From: Halieaceae bacterium UBA5044
GTDB lineage: Bacteria; Pseudomonadota; Gammaproteobacteria; Pseudomonadales; Halieaceae
Direction of reading: 5' to 3'
NCBI GenBank assembly: GCA_002416125.1
Contig: DIBU01000003.1
Coordinates: forward strand, 1 to 39,085
Length of the DNA: 39,085 bases
The position numbers and the translations under genes were made by a program. Positions within the stretch are counted from its first letter, which is position 1; the number at the start of each line of letters is the position of its first letter. This document shows, one piece after another, positions 1-8,104 of this stretch. Below the pieces are notes generated by a model, which worked only from the letters and a program-made list of their open reading frames with translations, had not been told where the DNA came from and made no database searches.

Positions 1-52
1 AACCCGCGATGAACCTTTTTTTTTCAGACCACGTAAGCACCCCGGAAGCCCT

Positions 53-607
53 ATGCTAACAGCCAGTAAACTTGAAAAAATCATGGAACTCGAGGCGAAT
101 CTCCGCGCCGAATATCAGCAACAGCTCGATGCCAAGACCGCCGAAATCGACCGCCTGAGCGCCCGGGAGTCAGAACTCCAGGCCGCCGTTGACAAGCAGT
201 TGGAGACCATCACAGATCTGACCGGCAAGGCGACAGACAGCCAGAAGGCCGAGCAGCGGGCCCGCGAGCTGCACAATCGCAGTGAGCGACTGCTGGCGGA
301 AATCGCCGACCTGAAGCAGCGGATAAAGACCCTGCAGAAAGACCTGGCGGCGGTGCGGGAGGAGAACAAGGGTCTCACGCAATTCGACCCGGTGCGTATG
401 AAGAAGAACCTCGACGCCAGCAAGAAGAAACTGGCTGAAAAGACCCGCGCCTCCGACCTGCTGCAGAAAACGCTCAGCGAGACCAAGAAGGAAAACGCGG
501 AGCTGCGGCGGAAAGTCGCTGAGCTGGAGGCGAAAGTCGGGGGGCCCGGGGCTGAAGTGGCGGATTCGCCTGAAAGCGAAGCCAAGGAAGCATCAGCGGC
601 GGCTTGA
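53..607 (+). CDS. Coiled-coil hypothetical protein (184 aa)
   Basis: I do not recognise a named family. The protein is almost entirely charged heptad-like sequence rich in E, K, L, A and R from about residue 5 to 160, so a long coiled coil is expected, followed by a low-complexity Ala/Glu/Ser tail of about 25 residues. There is no signal peptide or membrane segment, so it is probably cytoplasmic. The ATG at 53 has a GGAAG motif 6 bases upstream. A T-run at 16-24 may be the tail of an upstream terminator. It is followed 106 bases later by another small charged protein on the same strand. Coding potential is good, because the reading frame is long and the third positions are GC-rich. A scaffold or nucleoid-associated role is possible, but nothing in the sequence proves it. 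Confidence 0.7.
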   Translation: MLTASKLEKIMELEANLRAEYQQQLDAKTAEIDRLSARESELQAAVDKQLETITDLTGKATDSQKAEQRARELHNRSERLLAEIADLKQRIKTLQKDLAAVREENKGLTQFDPVRMKKNLDASKKKLAEKTRASDLLQKTLSETKKENAELRRKVAELEAKVGGPGAEVADSPESEAKEASAAA

Positions 608-713
608 TCTGTTAGCGGGACCAGGCCTGTTCCGGCCGGTAACTGTCGGATCAGGTGGCGACGGTTACCGCTGTTGACCCCCATCTCTGCCCACTCACGC
701 ATACGAGCGCAAT

Positions 714-935
714 ATGAACAGAATAGAGAAGCTCAAAAACGACGTATACAGCTTTGAAGAGCTCGATACTCTGGAGAAGAATGCGATCAAACTGCGCGAT
801 CAGGAAACACTGGGGCTGATCATGCGTAGCCGCGCATCAAAGACTGCCAAGGGCGAGACGCCAAAAAGTACTGTTGATGCAGAGGGTAAGCCGCTGACCA
901 AAAGGGCTCGCCGTGATGCAAAAAACCAGCGCTAG
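714..935 (+). CDS. Small basic hypothetical protein (73 aa)
   Basis: This is a short, highly charged protein with many K/R in the second half, ending in a cluster of basic residues (KRARRDAKNQR). No signal peptide, membrane segment or recognised motif is visible. Residues 1-40 look amphipathic helical, and residues 41-73 look disordered and basic, which would fit an RNA- or DNA-associated small protein; that is only a guess from composition. The ATG at 714 has only a weak GAG motif upstream. It lies on the same strand as the coiled-coil gene before it, and the 190 bases after it contain a tandem repeat. Its reality as a gene is likely but not certain. Confidence 0.55.
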   Translation: MNRIEKLKNDVYSFEELDTLEKNAIKLRDQETLGLIMRSRASKTAKGETPKSTVDAEGKPLTKRARRDAKNQR

Positions 936-1012
936 TTGTTGGCTGGTACGGGTCACCAGCCTACAGAACCCACGGCGGCGACCTTGAATTCGTGACGGAC
1001 CTGCTTTCGCCC

Positions 1013-1070
1013 ATCGCCCCTTCCACGCCATTTTATTCTTTATCGCCCCTTCCACGCCCTTTTATTTTTC
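1013..1070. repeat. 29-bp tandem direct repeat, two copies
   Basis: Two adjacent copies of a 29-base unit (1013-1041 and 1042-1070) differ at about three positions. Each copy has a GC-rich part (ATCGCCCCTTCCACGCC) followed by a T-rich part. It lies in the 190-base gap between the 73-aa gene and the methyltransferase gene. Two directly adjacent copies without spacers exclude a CRISPR reading. It could be a duplicated operator or promoter element, or simply a replication-slippage product. Confidence 0.85.
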
Positions 1071-1126
1071 ACAGCCATCCCGGTTATCCTAGCGCTCTGT
1101 GACACCCTGTGCCCGGAGCGACAATA

Positions 1127-1954
1127 ATGCACTCGAAACGCGACTCCCTGCTCAAGCGCCTGCACAGCGCCATGATTTCACCTGCTGCCTGCGCAAGAAA
1201 ATGGCAGGGACAGTACTGGCAGGATAACGGTGATGAGCGCAGGGTATCCTGCGCCGGTTGCCGAAGCTTTGACGCCGCCAGACAGCGCTGCAGCATTCGC
1301 TTCGGCACGCCGCTGCGTAAATGCGTTGTCTCTTCCGTGGAGGCACATTTTCACGACTGCGTCGGGGAGGAGGTACTGGAGGTTGGCTTCGGACGCTTCA
1401 AACTGGCCCGCAACCTGGTGGTCCGCAACGGCAGCCGCTGGACGGGTATCGATCCGCAACAGCCTGCTTCACGTCCCGCCCGCATAGGCACTGGGGGCCA
1501 CGGACTGGTGAACGCCCTGCCTTTCCCTACTGCGACCTTCGACCGTGTATTTGGCGTTCAATCCATTGAGCATTGGGGGCAGCGCGCTGGTGGCCTGCGG
1601 GAACCTGCGTGCTATGAAGATTGCCTGGCGGAAATCGCTCGCGTCACAAAACCCGGAGGCCGGGTGTATTTCGACGCACCGATACATTTCCATGGCAACG
1701 AAATATTTATCATGGGCGATATTGATCGGATACGTAAATTGTTTACGACTCCCTGGTGGGAGAATGTAAATATTGAACGCTGGCGGGAGAATCACGCGCC
1801 ACTGGAACGTTATACGCCGTCACACAAGGAATTTACCGACTGGCCAATTGAAATCGTGAATTATGCGGATAACGCGGTAAATGCAATCAGGGATAACGGC
1901 GTTATCTGGCTGTTGGTCATCACAGCGACGCGCAGCGACGCACGGCTTGATTGA
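1127..1954 (+). CDS. SAM-dependent class I methyltransferase with Cys-rich N-terminus (275 aa)
   Basis: The core resembles a Methyltransf_11-type Rossmann methyltransferase. A motif I-like segment (VLEVGFG) lies near residues 83-89, an acidic residue after the second strand (TGIDPQ) near 106-111, and a PFPTATFD...SIEHWG segment is typical of the post-II/motif IV region. The segment ITKPGG-like (VTKPGGRVYFDAP) marks motif VI. Upstream of this core, residues 42-66 carry C-x2-C-x9-C-x10-C, a possible metal site. The open frame runs back to a GTG at 1109, but ATG 1127 is preferred because GGAG lies 8 bases before it. The substrate is unknown. The 3' third is clearly AT-richer than neighbouring genes, which may mean recent acquisition. 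Confidence 0.75.
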   Translation: MHSKRDSLLKRLHSAMISPAACARKWQGQYWQDNGDERRVSCAGCRSFDAARQRCSIRFGTPLRKCVVSSVEAHFHDCVGEEVLEVGFGRFKLARNLVVRNGSRWTGIDPQQPASRPARIGTGGHGLVNALPFPTATFDRVFGVQSIEHWGQRAGGLREPACYEDCLAEIARVTKPGGRVYFDAPIHFHGNEIFIMGDIDRIRKLFTTPWWENVNIERWRENHAPLERYTPSHKEFTDWPIEIVNYADNAVNAIRDNGVIWLLVITATRSDARLD

Positions 1955-2077
1955 CGGCTGACCGAACGGCGCTGAATGGTATCCGAAATCACCGTTTCCA
2001 ACAGCGGCACAACATGGATCAAAGTTTTCGCAATTACCAAATAGATACCGTTTCTATTAAATCATTTAAATCGCTTT

Positions 2078-2107
2078 TTGCCTTGTTTACTTCAGTTCGA
2101 ATATAAT
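2078..2107 (+). promoter_or_regulatory. Sigma70-like promoter of the H-NS-like gene
   Basis: A perfect -10 TATAAT lies at 2102-2107, with a -35-like TTGCCT (4 of 6) at 2078-2083 and an 18-base spacer. The predicted start of transcription near 2114 gives a leader of only about 22 bases that still includes the AGGAG at 2124-2128. The flanking 2020-2110 region is strikingly AT-rich with T-tracts and an ATTTAAAT palindrome, which would suit binding by an H-NS-like protein and therefore autoregulation; that last point is inference. Confidence 0.5.
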
Positions 2108-2135
2108 TCGCGTGTTATCAGGCAGGAGTATGAAA

Positions 2136-2561
2136 ATGAAAGTCAAACCATCAGCACTGGCGGTATTTGCAAATTCCAAAGTAAAAGCCAAGGCGGAAGC
2201 CCGCCGTCTTAGCCAGGCAGAGCTCGAAAAACTGATCGCATCTTTAAATGAGGCGCTGCGCGCGGAAAAAGAAAAAACCAAAAGAAAACTGGAAAAAGAC
2301 CGCGTTGCCACCATTCGCAAAGTAAATAGCCTGTTGGCAGAAAGTGGCCTCAAACCCGAGGATCTGAAGAAGGCGTCAGCGGGAACCCGCGGCCGCAAAT
2401 CGACGAGCAAAGGCCGCAAAGCCGGGACAGTCGCGCCCAAGTATCGCCTTGTTATCGATGGCAAGAAGCACGAATGGACTGGGCGCGGCCGCACCCCCAA
2501 GGTTTTCCAGGCCTATTTCGATGCCGGCAATTCCCGCGAAAGCTGCGCCATCAAGAGCTAG
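2136..2561 (+). CDS. H-NS-like nucleoid-associated protein (141 aa)
   Basis: The N-terminal half (about residues 20-75) is a charged, probably coiled-coil oligomerisation region rich in K, E, L and R. The C-terminal part holds the DNA-binding signature of the H-NS histone family, with an aromatic-rich strand followed by a WTGRGRTPK loop near residues 114-122, equivalent to the AT-hook-like loop that enters the minor groove. The family silences AT-rich, often foreign DNA and shapes the nucleoid. The frame also offers GTG 2112 and ATG 2130, but ATG 2136 is placed 7 bases from AGGAG and is the best start. It has its own AT-rich promoter and lies 17 bases ahead of truC. Residues 80-95 form a basic linker with Gly, Arg, Lys and Ser. 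Confidence 0.75.
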   Translation: MKVKPSALAVFANSKVKAKAEARRLSQAELEKLIASLNEALRAEKEKTKRKLEKDRVATIRKVNSLLAESGLKPEDLKKASAGTRGRKSTSKGRKAGTVAPKYRLVIDGKKHEWTGRGRTPKVFQAYFDAGNSRESCAIKS

Positions 2562-2578
2562 CAGGCGGCGCCCGCAGG

Positions 2579-3319
2579 GTGTTGGAGATACTGCACTGCG
2601 ACGAGGATCTCGTCGCAGTGAACAAGCCCGCCGGACTTCTGGTCCATCGCAGTCCCATTGATCGCCACGAGACCCGCTTCGCCTTACAGTTGCTGCGCGA
2701 CCAGCTGGGGCACAGGGTTTACCCGGTCCATCGCCTGGACAAACCCACATCCGGTGTTCTGCTGTTTGGACGAAGCCCAGAGTCAGCGGCTGCACTCGCT
2801 GGCCAGTTTGCCCGCCGCAGCGCGGGTAAAACCTACATCGCCATCGTGCGCGGGTGGTGCCCTGAACAGGGAACCATCGATCATCCCCTGACGGAGAACC
2901 ACGATTCTGCCGCGGGGTCAGGCAAGCCGATGCCAGCGCGCACACAGGACGCGGTGACCCTGTTCCAACGCCTCGCCACAGCGGATCTGCCCGTTGCCGT
3001 AGACCGTTACCCGTCCACGCGCTACAGCCTGGTGCTGCTGCGCCCGGTCACCGGGCGCCGGCACCAGCTGCGCCGCCACCTCAAGCACATCAGCCATCCG
3101 ATAATCGGTGACGCAAACCACGGAAAGGGCGTTCACAACCGTTTCTTCCAACAGCACTTCAACTGCCACAGATTGCTGCTGGCCTGTGTCAAATTGAACC
3201 TGCAACACCCGACCCACGGCAGCGCACTGGAGCTACGAACCGGTCCCGGCGGGGAATTCGAGGCCGTCGCCAGAGCACTGGGCTGGCAAGGCGCGCTGAA
3301 GGCAGCACTCGCCGCCTGA
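2579..3319 (+). CDS. truC: tRNA pseudouridine(65) synthase TruC
   Basis: This is a RluA-superfamily pseudouridine synthase. It begins VLEIL...DLVAVNKPAG, matching the start of E. coli TruC, and has the catalytic segment HRLDKPTSG with the aspartate at residue 54, the same position as in TruC. Later blocks RYPTTRY-like (RYPSTRY), TGRRHQLRRH and HPIIGDANHG are characteristic of TruC rather than RluA, RluC or RluD. TruC modifies U65 in the acceptor stem of certain tRNAs. The frame is open upstream to 2474, overlapping the H-NS-like gene, but homology supports the GTG at 2579, giving 246 residues. The gene probably shares the promoter of the H-NS-like gene, an unusual pairing. Confidence 0.9.
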   Translation: MLEILHCDEDLVAVNKPAGLLVHRSPIDRHETRFALQLLRDQLGHRVYPVHRLDKPTSGVLLFGRSPESAAALAGQFARRSAGKTYIAIVRGWCPEQGTIDHPLTENHDSAAGSGKPMPARTQDAVTLFQRLATADLPVAVDRYPSTRYSLVLLRPVTGRRHQLRRHLKHISHPIIGDANHGKGVHNRFFQQHFNCHRLLLACVKLNLQHPTHGSALELRTGPGGEFEAVARALGWQGALKAALAA

Positions 3320-3396
3320 CGCCCCTGCGTGTAGCGAGCGCTGGAACCGTGTACGCTACCCGCGTCTTTTCGATCGCACATCACTGAAGGGCTCTC

Positions 3397-4008
3397 ATGA
3401 AACGCATTGCTGCACTCACACTACAGGGACTGGTCGCCGTCTTGCCGGTCGCACTCACACTGTATCTGGTGTACTGGCTGCTGATGACCATCGAGGCCAT
3501 GGCCGGTGCCGCGCTCAGAGCCATTCTTCCGGCAGACTGGTATTTTGCCGGACTCGGCGTGATCTCGGGACTGGTCCTGCTGACGGCGATTGGTGTACTG
3601 GTGAATGCCTACGCAGTGCGCCATCTGCTGCGACTGGGTGACGCCCTGCTCAGCCGAATTCCGCTGGTGAAGTCAGTGCACGGCGCCATTCAGGATGTCC
3701 TGCGGGCTTTCAGCATCGCCAACAAGCAGCAGGCGGACTCTGTGGTCCTTGTGAAGATCGGCGAGAATATGCGGCTATTGGGCTTCGTCACCTCGCGCGA
3801 GCCCGCCAGGCGTTTACGGGGAGCAGTCGACGAATCGGTGGTCGGTGTCTATCTACCCATGAGTTATCAGTTAGGGGGTTATACCGTCTACCTGCCCGCG
3901 AACCAGCTTGAATCCGTCGACCTGAGTGTCGAGGAAGCCATGCGCATAGCCGTTACCGGTGGCGTCCAGAACCCCGAGGGAGCGCCTGAGGGCGCCCGTG
4001 CCCCTTAG
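3397..4008 (+). CDS. DUF502 family inner-membrane protein (203 aa)
   Basis: Two hydrophobic segments at about residues 8-32 and 50-72 are separated by a short loop. They are followed by the family-typical LLSRIPLVKSVHGAIQD segment near residues 84-100 and a soluble beta-rich C-terminal domain with a YLPMSYQLGGYTVYLP motif. This matches DUF502, whose biochemical role is unknown; some homologues act in membrane or stomatal-type processes in plants (COV family). The ATG at 3397 is preceded by GAAGGGCTCTC, a reasonable ribosome site. The stop codon overlaps the tail of the convergent DHH gene by 4 bases. The C-terminal 15 residues are a Gly/Ala/Pro/Glu tail. A weak inverted repeat (GTAGCG 3331-3336 / CGCTAC 3354-3359) lies upstream. 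Confidence 0.85.
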   Translation: MKRIAALTLQGLVAVLPVALTLYLVYWLLMTIEAMAGAALRAILPADWYFAGLGVISGLVLLTAIGVLVNAYAVRHLLRLGDALLSRIPLVKSVHGAIQDVLRAFSIANKQQADSVVLVKIGENMRLLGFVTSREPARRLRGAVDESVVGVYLPMSYQLGGYTVYLPANQLESVDLSVEEAMRIAVTGGVQNPEGAPEGARAP

Positions 4009-4961
4009 GCGTAAAACGCCGCGATACGGTCGACGAAGGCCTGCAACTGGCTCGCCGGCAGGGCGTTGATTCCCGCCGCAGCTGAACGTCCGCCGCCGGT
4101 GGGAAACTCCCGACACAGCACATCAGCACCCGTCTTGTTATCCAGCGGTGCCCGCACGCTGACCAGGTAGTCGCCGTCAGCTCTCTCCGTCACCACCGCA
4201 TGCGCGCGTGCCGGATCCTGATTGGCGAGATCGTTGCCGAATACCCCACTGACACGGCGCGCCCAGGCGGCGTCGGGCAGCAGGAACACTGCGGCACTAT
4301 CGCCCCGGTAGATTGGTTGCAGCGAGGCCGCTGCGGACATATCTTCCCGGTAACCCGTCTCCAGGCGCTCGAAATGCGCCCGCTCCGCCGCCATGAACTG
4401 GAAGGGATCATCGTGCCGCGCCAACAGCCGATACAGCGCTGCCGGCGCGAAGTGGAGATCCTCCAGTGACGGGCCGTAGCCGTTGTAATTAATATAAATC
4501 CCCAGATTCTCCAGCGCCTGCAGCTGCGCCTCATCCAGGTCCAGGGTTTTCGCCAGGCGCTGCGCAGAGTCGCGCAGATTGTCGCCGAAAGCACCGGTAA
4601 CGGCCCAGGCCGCATAGGCCCCCTGCAAGCGACCATTCACCAGCAGACTGGTGCACACATCCGCTGCCGGGTTGATCACCGCGTCGAGCCGGGCACTCTC
4701 AGGAATGTCCCCGGCAAAGTGGTGGTCGCAGTAGAACACCTCTGCGCCGGCGTTGAGCAGCCGCTGCAGATCAGCGCGATTCTTGTCCAGCGAAATATCC
4801 AGCACTGCCACGCGGTCACCGCTGCCAGCCTGAACCTGCTGCAGCAGGGCGATATCCCGTTTTACGCCCGTTACAAGCGTTGCGTCACGGGGCTCCGCCC
4901 GACGCAGTTGAACCAGCGAGCACAGACCATCCGCATCGCCATTGAAGACATCGTAATCCAT
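4005..4961 (-). CDS. DHH-family phosphoesterase (318 aa)
   Basis: The DHH-family metal motifs are visible. NGDADG holds D9 and D11, VAVLDIS holds D55, and the signature CDHH holds D79, H80 and H81. Near the C-terminus the GGGRSAAAG block marks the DHHA1 substrate-binding domain. Such proteins are Mn-dependent phosphodiesterases or nanoRNA/oligonucleotide phosphatases; the exact substrate cannot be read from sequence. It is shorter than RecJ and lacks added domains. The ATG at 4961 has AAGGA about 7 bases upstream. It lies 21 bases downstream of the wbpM-like gene on the same strand and may be transcribed with it, although the functions look unrelated. Confidence 0.85.
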   Translation of the reverse strand: MDYDVFNGDADGLCSLVQLRRAEPRDATLVTGVKRDIALLQQVQAGSGDRVAVLDISLDKNRADLQRLLNAGAEVFYCDHHFAGDIPESARLDAVINPAADVCTSLLVNGRLQGAYAAWAVTGAFGDNLRDSAQRLAKTLDLDEAQLQALENLGIYINYNGYGPSLEDLHFAPAALYRLLARHDDPFQFMAAERAHFERLETGYREDMSAAASLQPIYRGDSAAVFLLPDAAWARRVSGVFGNDLANQDPARAHAVVTERADGDYLVSVRAPLDNKTGADVLCREFPTGGGRSAAAGINALPASQLQAFVDRIAAFYA

Positions 4962-4982
4962 TCTGATTCCTTACCGCTGCGC

Positions 4983-7001
4983 TCAGGACTTGTCCGGAAA
5001 CAGTTCCTGGACATTGGACAAACCGACGGCCGCCGGCTTTTGCTTGGGCTTGGCGAGCACAGAGCGCCCTGCCATGCCCTGCTTGCGCCAGACGTGGTCA
5101 TAGCGCACCTCGTGCAGGTTGAAGCCGCTCACCGCGGCGTTCAGCACCGAGGTGATACCGGCACAATCCATCACATCGCAATGCTGCATGAGTTCAGTCA
5201 GCATGCGGTGAATCTGGTTGTAGGAGAGACACTCCTCCTCGGCACGCATGATCATGGGGTGCCCGGTGCCCGTCACGTTGCTGCCCAGCAGCAGCTCTTC
5301 CCGCAGCTTTTCCCCGGGTCGCAGGCCAATGAACTCGATTTGTATGTGATCGTGGGCGTGGCTGTCGTGCTGCATTTCATAGCCGCTCAGCCGGATCATA
5401 CGCCGCGCGAGATCGACAATGCGCACCGGCTCACCCATGTCCAGTACGAAAACGTCGCCCCCGGTTCCCATGGCACCGGCCTGCAGCACCAGCTGTGCCG
5501 CTTCCTGAATGCTCATGAAATAACGCGACACTTCGGGGTGGGTCACCGTCACCGGGCCGCCGCCTTCAATCTGCTCCCGAAAGAGCGGCACGACGGAGCC
5601 GGAGGAGCCCAGCACATTGCCGAAGCGGACCATGCAGAAGCGCGTGCCGGAGTCGCGCTGGGCCAGGCCCTGCAACACCATCTCGGCGAAGCGCTTGGAG
5701 GCGCCCATAATATTGGTAGGCCGTACGGCTTTGTCGGTGGACACCAGAACGAAGGTTTCCACTCCAGCCTTGCGTGCAGCCTCCGCGGCATACCAGGTGC
5801 CGAACACGTTATTGGCCACCCCTTCCGCCACGTTGTATTCAACCATGGGGACATGCTTGTACGCCGCCGCGTGGTATACCGTCTGCACGGCAAAGGTGCG
5901 ATACACGGTCTCCAGCCGGCGTTGATCCTGCACCGACCCAAGCAGCGCGATGATCTCCACGCTCGCGCCCAATGCCTGACCCATCTCCCGCAGCTCGCGT
6001 TCGATGCGATACAGGGCGTACTCGGAGTTGTCCAGCAGAACCAGCTCTCGCGGCCCGGAGGTCAGGATCTGGCGGCACAGCTCCGACCCGATGGAGCCCC
6101 CTGCCCCCGTCACCATCACCACCTTGTCGGTGATGCAGCGGTCTATCAGTTCGGGATGCGGCGGCACCGGATCCCGACCCAGCAGGTCATCGAGATCGAT
6201 GTCCTGAATCTGGTTGACGCTGGCCCGCCCCGCCACCAGTTCATTGATCTTGGGCACCGTGCGCACGTGCACCGGCAGCCCCACCAGGGAGTTGATGATT
6301 TCCCGGCGCCGCTCTGGCGACGCGGCCGGAATGGCGAGCAAGACCTGGGTGATGTTGTGTTCGCCGATGAGACGCTTGATTTCCTCGGGGCGCGCCACCT
6401 GCAGGCCGTTGATCACCGAGTGCTGCAGACGCGGATCGTCGTCCACAAAGACCACAGCCCGATACTGGTCACCATGGTGCAATGCCGTGAGCAGCTGCCG
6501 GCCAGATTCACCGGCGCCGTAGATGATGACGTTGCGCGATAGCGAGCGCAGTTTGGCCTGGTAGTAAGCGCGCACGGTGAGGCGGGTACCCCCAATCAAC
6601 AGCAGCGCAATGCCCCAGTAGAAAAATGGCATGGTCCGCGGCACTTCAGCCTGGGCGACGAATACCGAGGCGGACAGAATCAGCGTTGAATAGGTGACGG
6701 CGGTGATCACCGCCCAGATTGCCTGCTGACCCATAAAGCGGATGACCGCGCGATACAGGCCAAGGCGCAGGAATATAATTGCACTGATGACGACAGTGAT
6801 GGCGCCACAGGCGATTTCAGTGGGGCCGAGCGTGAAGTCCGTACTGCCGTGGCGCAGTGCCACCGCCGACCACATGGCCGCGCTCACGAACACCATGTCC
6901 AGGGCAAGGAGCAGAGCCTGCTTGATATTTCGCGGGAGTTCTATGAGTTTTTCCAGTGCATCCCGGACGCTTCCAAGCACCCCGGATATCGCTTGCAGCA
7001 C
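4983..7001 (-). CDS. wbpM: Membrane-bound UDP-GlcNAc 4,6-dehydratase, WbpM/FlaA1 family
   Basis: This is a full-length WbpM/CapD-type enzyme. It has an N-terminal block of four predicted membrane helices, a first nucleotide-binding fold with GAGESG near residue 162, and a catalytic SDR fold with GAGGSIG near residue 299. The active-site arrangement STDK...MGASK has methionine where most SDR enzymes have tyrosine, as known for WbpM and PglF. The reaction is UDP-GlcNAc to UDP-4-keto-6-deoxy-GlcNAc at the inner membrane. The start is uncertain: the frame runs to a GTG at 7220 that overlaps the upstream gene by 118 bases, with other GTGs at 7037 and 7001. GTG 7001 gives 672 residues, close to the family length, but no start has a strong ribosome site. 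Confidence 0.9.
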   Translation of the reverse strand: MLQAISGVLGSVRDALEKLIELPRNIKQALLLALDMVFVSAAMWSAVALRHGSTDFTLGPTEIACGAITVVISAIIFLRLGLYRAVIRFMGQQAIWAVITAVTYSTLILSASVFVAQAEVPRTMPFFYWGIALLLIGGTRLTVRAYYQAKLRSLSRNVIIYGAGESGRQLLTALHHGDQYRAVVFVDDDPRLQHSVINGLQVARPEEIKRLIGEHNITQVLLAIPAASPERRREIINSLVGLPVHVRTVPKINELVAGRASVNQIQDIDLDDLLGRDPVPPHPELIDRCITDKVVMVTGAGGSIGSELCRQILTSGPRELVLLDNSEYALYRIERELREMGQALGASVEIIALLGSVQDQRRLETVYRTFAVQTVYHAAAYKHVPMVEYNVAEGVANNVFGTWYAAEAARKAGVETFVLVSTDKAVRPTNIMGASKRFAEMVLQGLAQRDSGTRFCMVRFGNVLGSSGSVVPLFREQIEGGGPVTVTHPEVSRYFMSIQEAAQLVLQAGAMGTGGDVFVLDMGEPVRIVDLARRMIRLSGYEMQHDSHAHDHIQIEFIGLRPGEKLREELLLGSNVTGTGHPMIMRAEEECLSYNQIHRMLTELMQHCDVMDCAGITSVLNAAVSGFNLHEVRYDHVWRKQGMAGRSVLAKPKQKPAAVGLSNVQELFPDKS

Positions 7002-7102
7002 ACCATTGCCAAGCCGATTCAGCAAAATCCCTCCCACTCCGGATAGTCGTGACAGGCCCGCTTGCAGTGCATCGCAGTCGCGCGAACCCGGAACCTCCGA
7101 TG

Positions 7103-8104
7103 TTACGTCAATCGCCGTAACTTCGCCATGCCGAGCAGGAGCGGAAGGTATGCCAAAATTACCAAGAAAAGCTGGAATTGTGGCCAACGCAGAATCGTCC
7201 ACGCCAAAGGAAACAGCCACAGCGCATTGAGCGCGATCAGCACAAAGTCCACCGCCAGGTGGGAGTTCCAGTAGCGCGCCAGGCGCTGATAGGCGTGGTC
7301 CCGGTGCGCCTCGAACAGCCTGGCTCCTGCGCGCCAGCGCGCCAGCAGGGTCCAGGTCGCATCCGTAATGAAGGCGGCCAGCAACACCAGCCAGCAGGCC
7401 AGCGGCAGCGTACCGTGAGCGGCCGCGATGAGGGCGAGACCACCGAGCAGGAAACCGAGCGGCACGCTGCCCGCATCACCCATGAACAGACGGGCTGGCG
7501 GCCAATTCCAGTAGAGAAAGCCCAGCTGGCAAGCGGCCAGAAGCGCACACATCAGCGCCAGTGGGGGATCACCCGCGAGCAGCGCGAGCAGTGCCCCGCT
7601 CATCCCGGCCAGAAAGGCCTGCAGGGCAGCGAGCCCATCGATGCCATCCATGAAGTTGTACAGGTTGACCAGCCAGAGCAGACCGAGCGCGAGTAACGGG
7701 AGTTGCAGCCACAGTGGCAGCGGCAGCCCCGGGAAGCCCGCGCGCGGCAGGACAACCAGGTACAGTGCAGCCATCAACACCGCGCAGGCGAGGGCATAAC
7801 AGCCCAGCCGCAGCAGCGCGGGCAGGTTGTACCGGTCGTCGAGCAGGCCCACCAACATCAGCAGGGCAGCGAGCCCCAGCAAGACTCCGTATACAGGCGG
7901 CCACAGGACACCCGCAAGCGCTGCGACCCACACCGATGCCGCCAAACCGAGAACAATGCCCACCCCACCGCCGCTGGGCGTGGGCTGCCGGTGCGCGCTG
8001 CGGTGACCCGGTGTATCGACCCAGCGACCGCTGCGCGCAAGCCGCAACCAGAGGCCACACAGCAGCGCCACCGCCACGGGCGCTGTAAGCAGTGCAAGGC
8101 TCAC
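7103..8104 (-). CDS. wbpL: Polyprenyl-phosphate GlcNAc/FucNAc/QuiNAc-1-phosphate transferase (WbpL/WecA family)
   Basis: This is a multi-pass membrane protein of 333 residues with roughly ten hydrophobic segments. The family motifs of polyprenyl-phosphate sugar-1-phosphate transferases are present: PTPSGGG (41-47), the LLDDR metal motif (D89, D90), NFMDGIDG (150-157), FMGDAGS (207-213) and the cytoplasmic EAHRDH loop (H267, H270). It transfers a sugar-1-phosphate from a UDP-sugar to undecaprenyl phosphate, the committing step of O-antigen or related glycan synthesis. The GTG start overlaps the stop of the upstream reductase as GTGA, so translation is probably coupled. The order reductase-transferase-dehydratase equals wbpV-wbpL-wbpM of Pseudomonas aeruginosa O6; the name rests on that order plus the motifs. 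Confidence 0.85.
   Translation of the reverse strand: MSLALLTAPVAVALLCGLWLRLARSGRWVDTPGHRSAHRQPTPSGGGVGIVLGLAASVWVAALAGVLWPPVYGVLLGLAALLMLVGLLDDRYNLPALLRLGCYALACAVLMAALYLVVLPRAGFPGLPLPLWLQLPLLALGLLWLVNLYNFMDGIDGLAALQAFLAGMSGALLALLAGDPPLALMCALLAACQLGFLYWNWPPARLFMGDAGSVPLGFLLGGLALIAAAHGTLPLACWLVLLAAFITDATWTLLARWRAGARLFEAHRDHAYQRLARYWNSHLAVDFVLIALNALWLFPLAWTILRWPQFQLFLVILAYLPLLLGMAKLRRLT

Noticed and set aside
10..28. Terminator at the T-run 16-24
   Set aside because: No stem can be seen before the T-run in the few bases available at the window edge.
1013..1070. Possible CRISPR array from the 29-bp repeat
   Set aside because: There are only two units, directly adjacent, with no spacers and no cas genes nearby.
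3331..3380. Terminator after truC
   Set aside because: The GTAGCG/CGCTAC pairing is only six bases with a long loop and only four T after it; too weak to call.
4719..6542. 607-codon open frame on the plus strand opposite the wbpM-like gene
   Set aside because: It is antisense to a clear enzyme and His/Gln-rich as expected for reverse reading of GC-rich codons; no motif or signal supports it.
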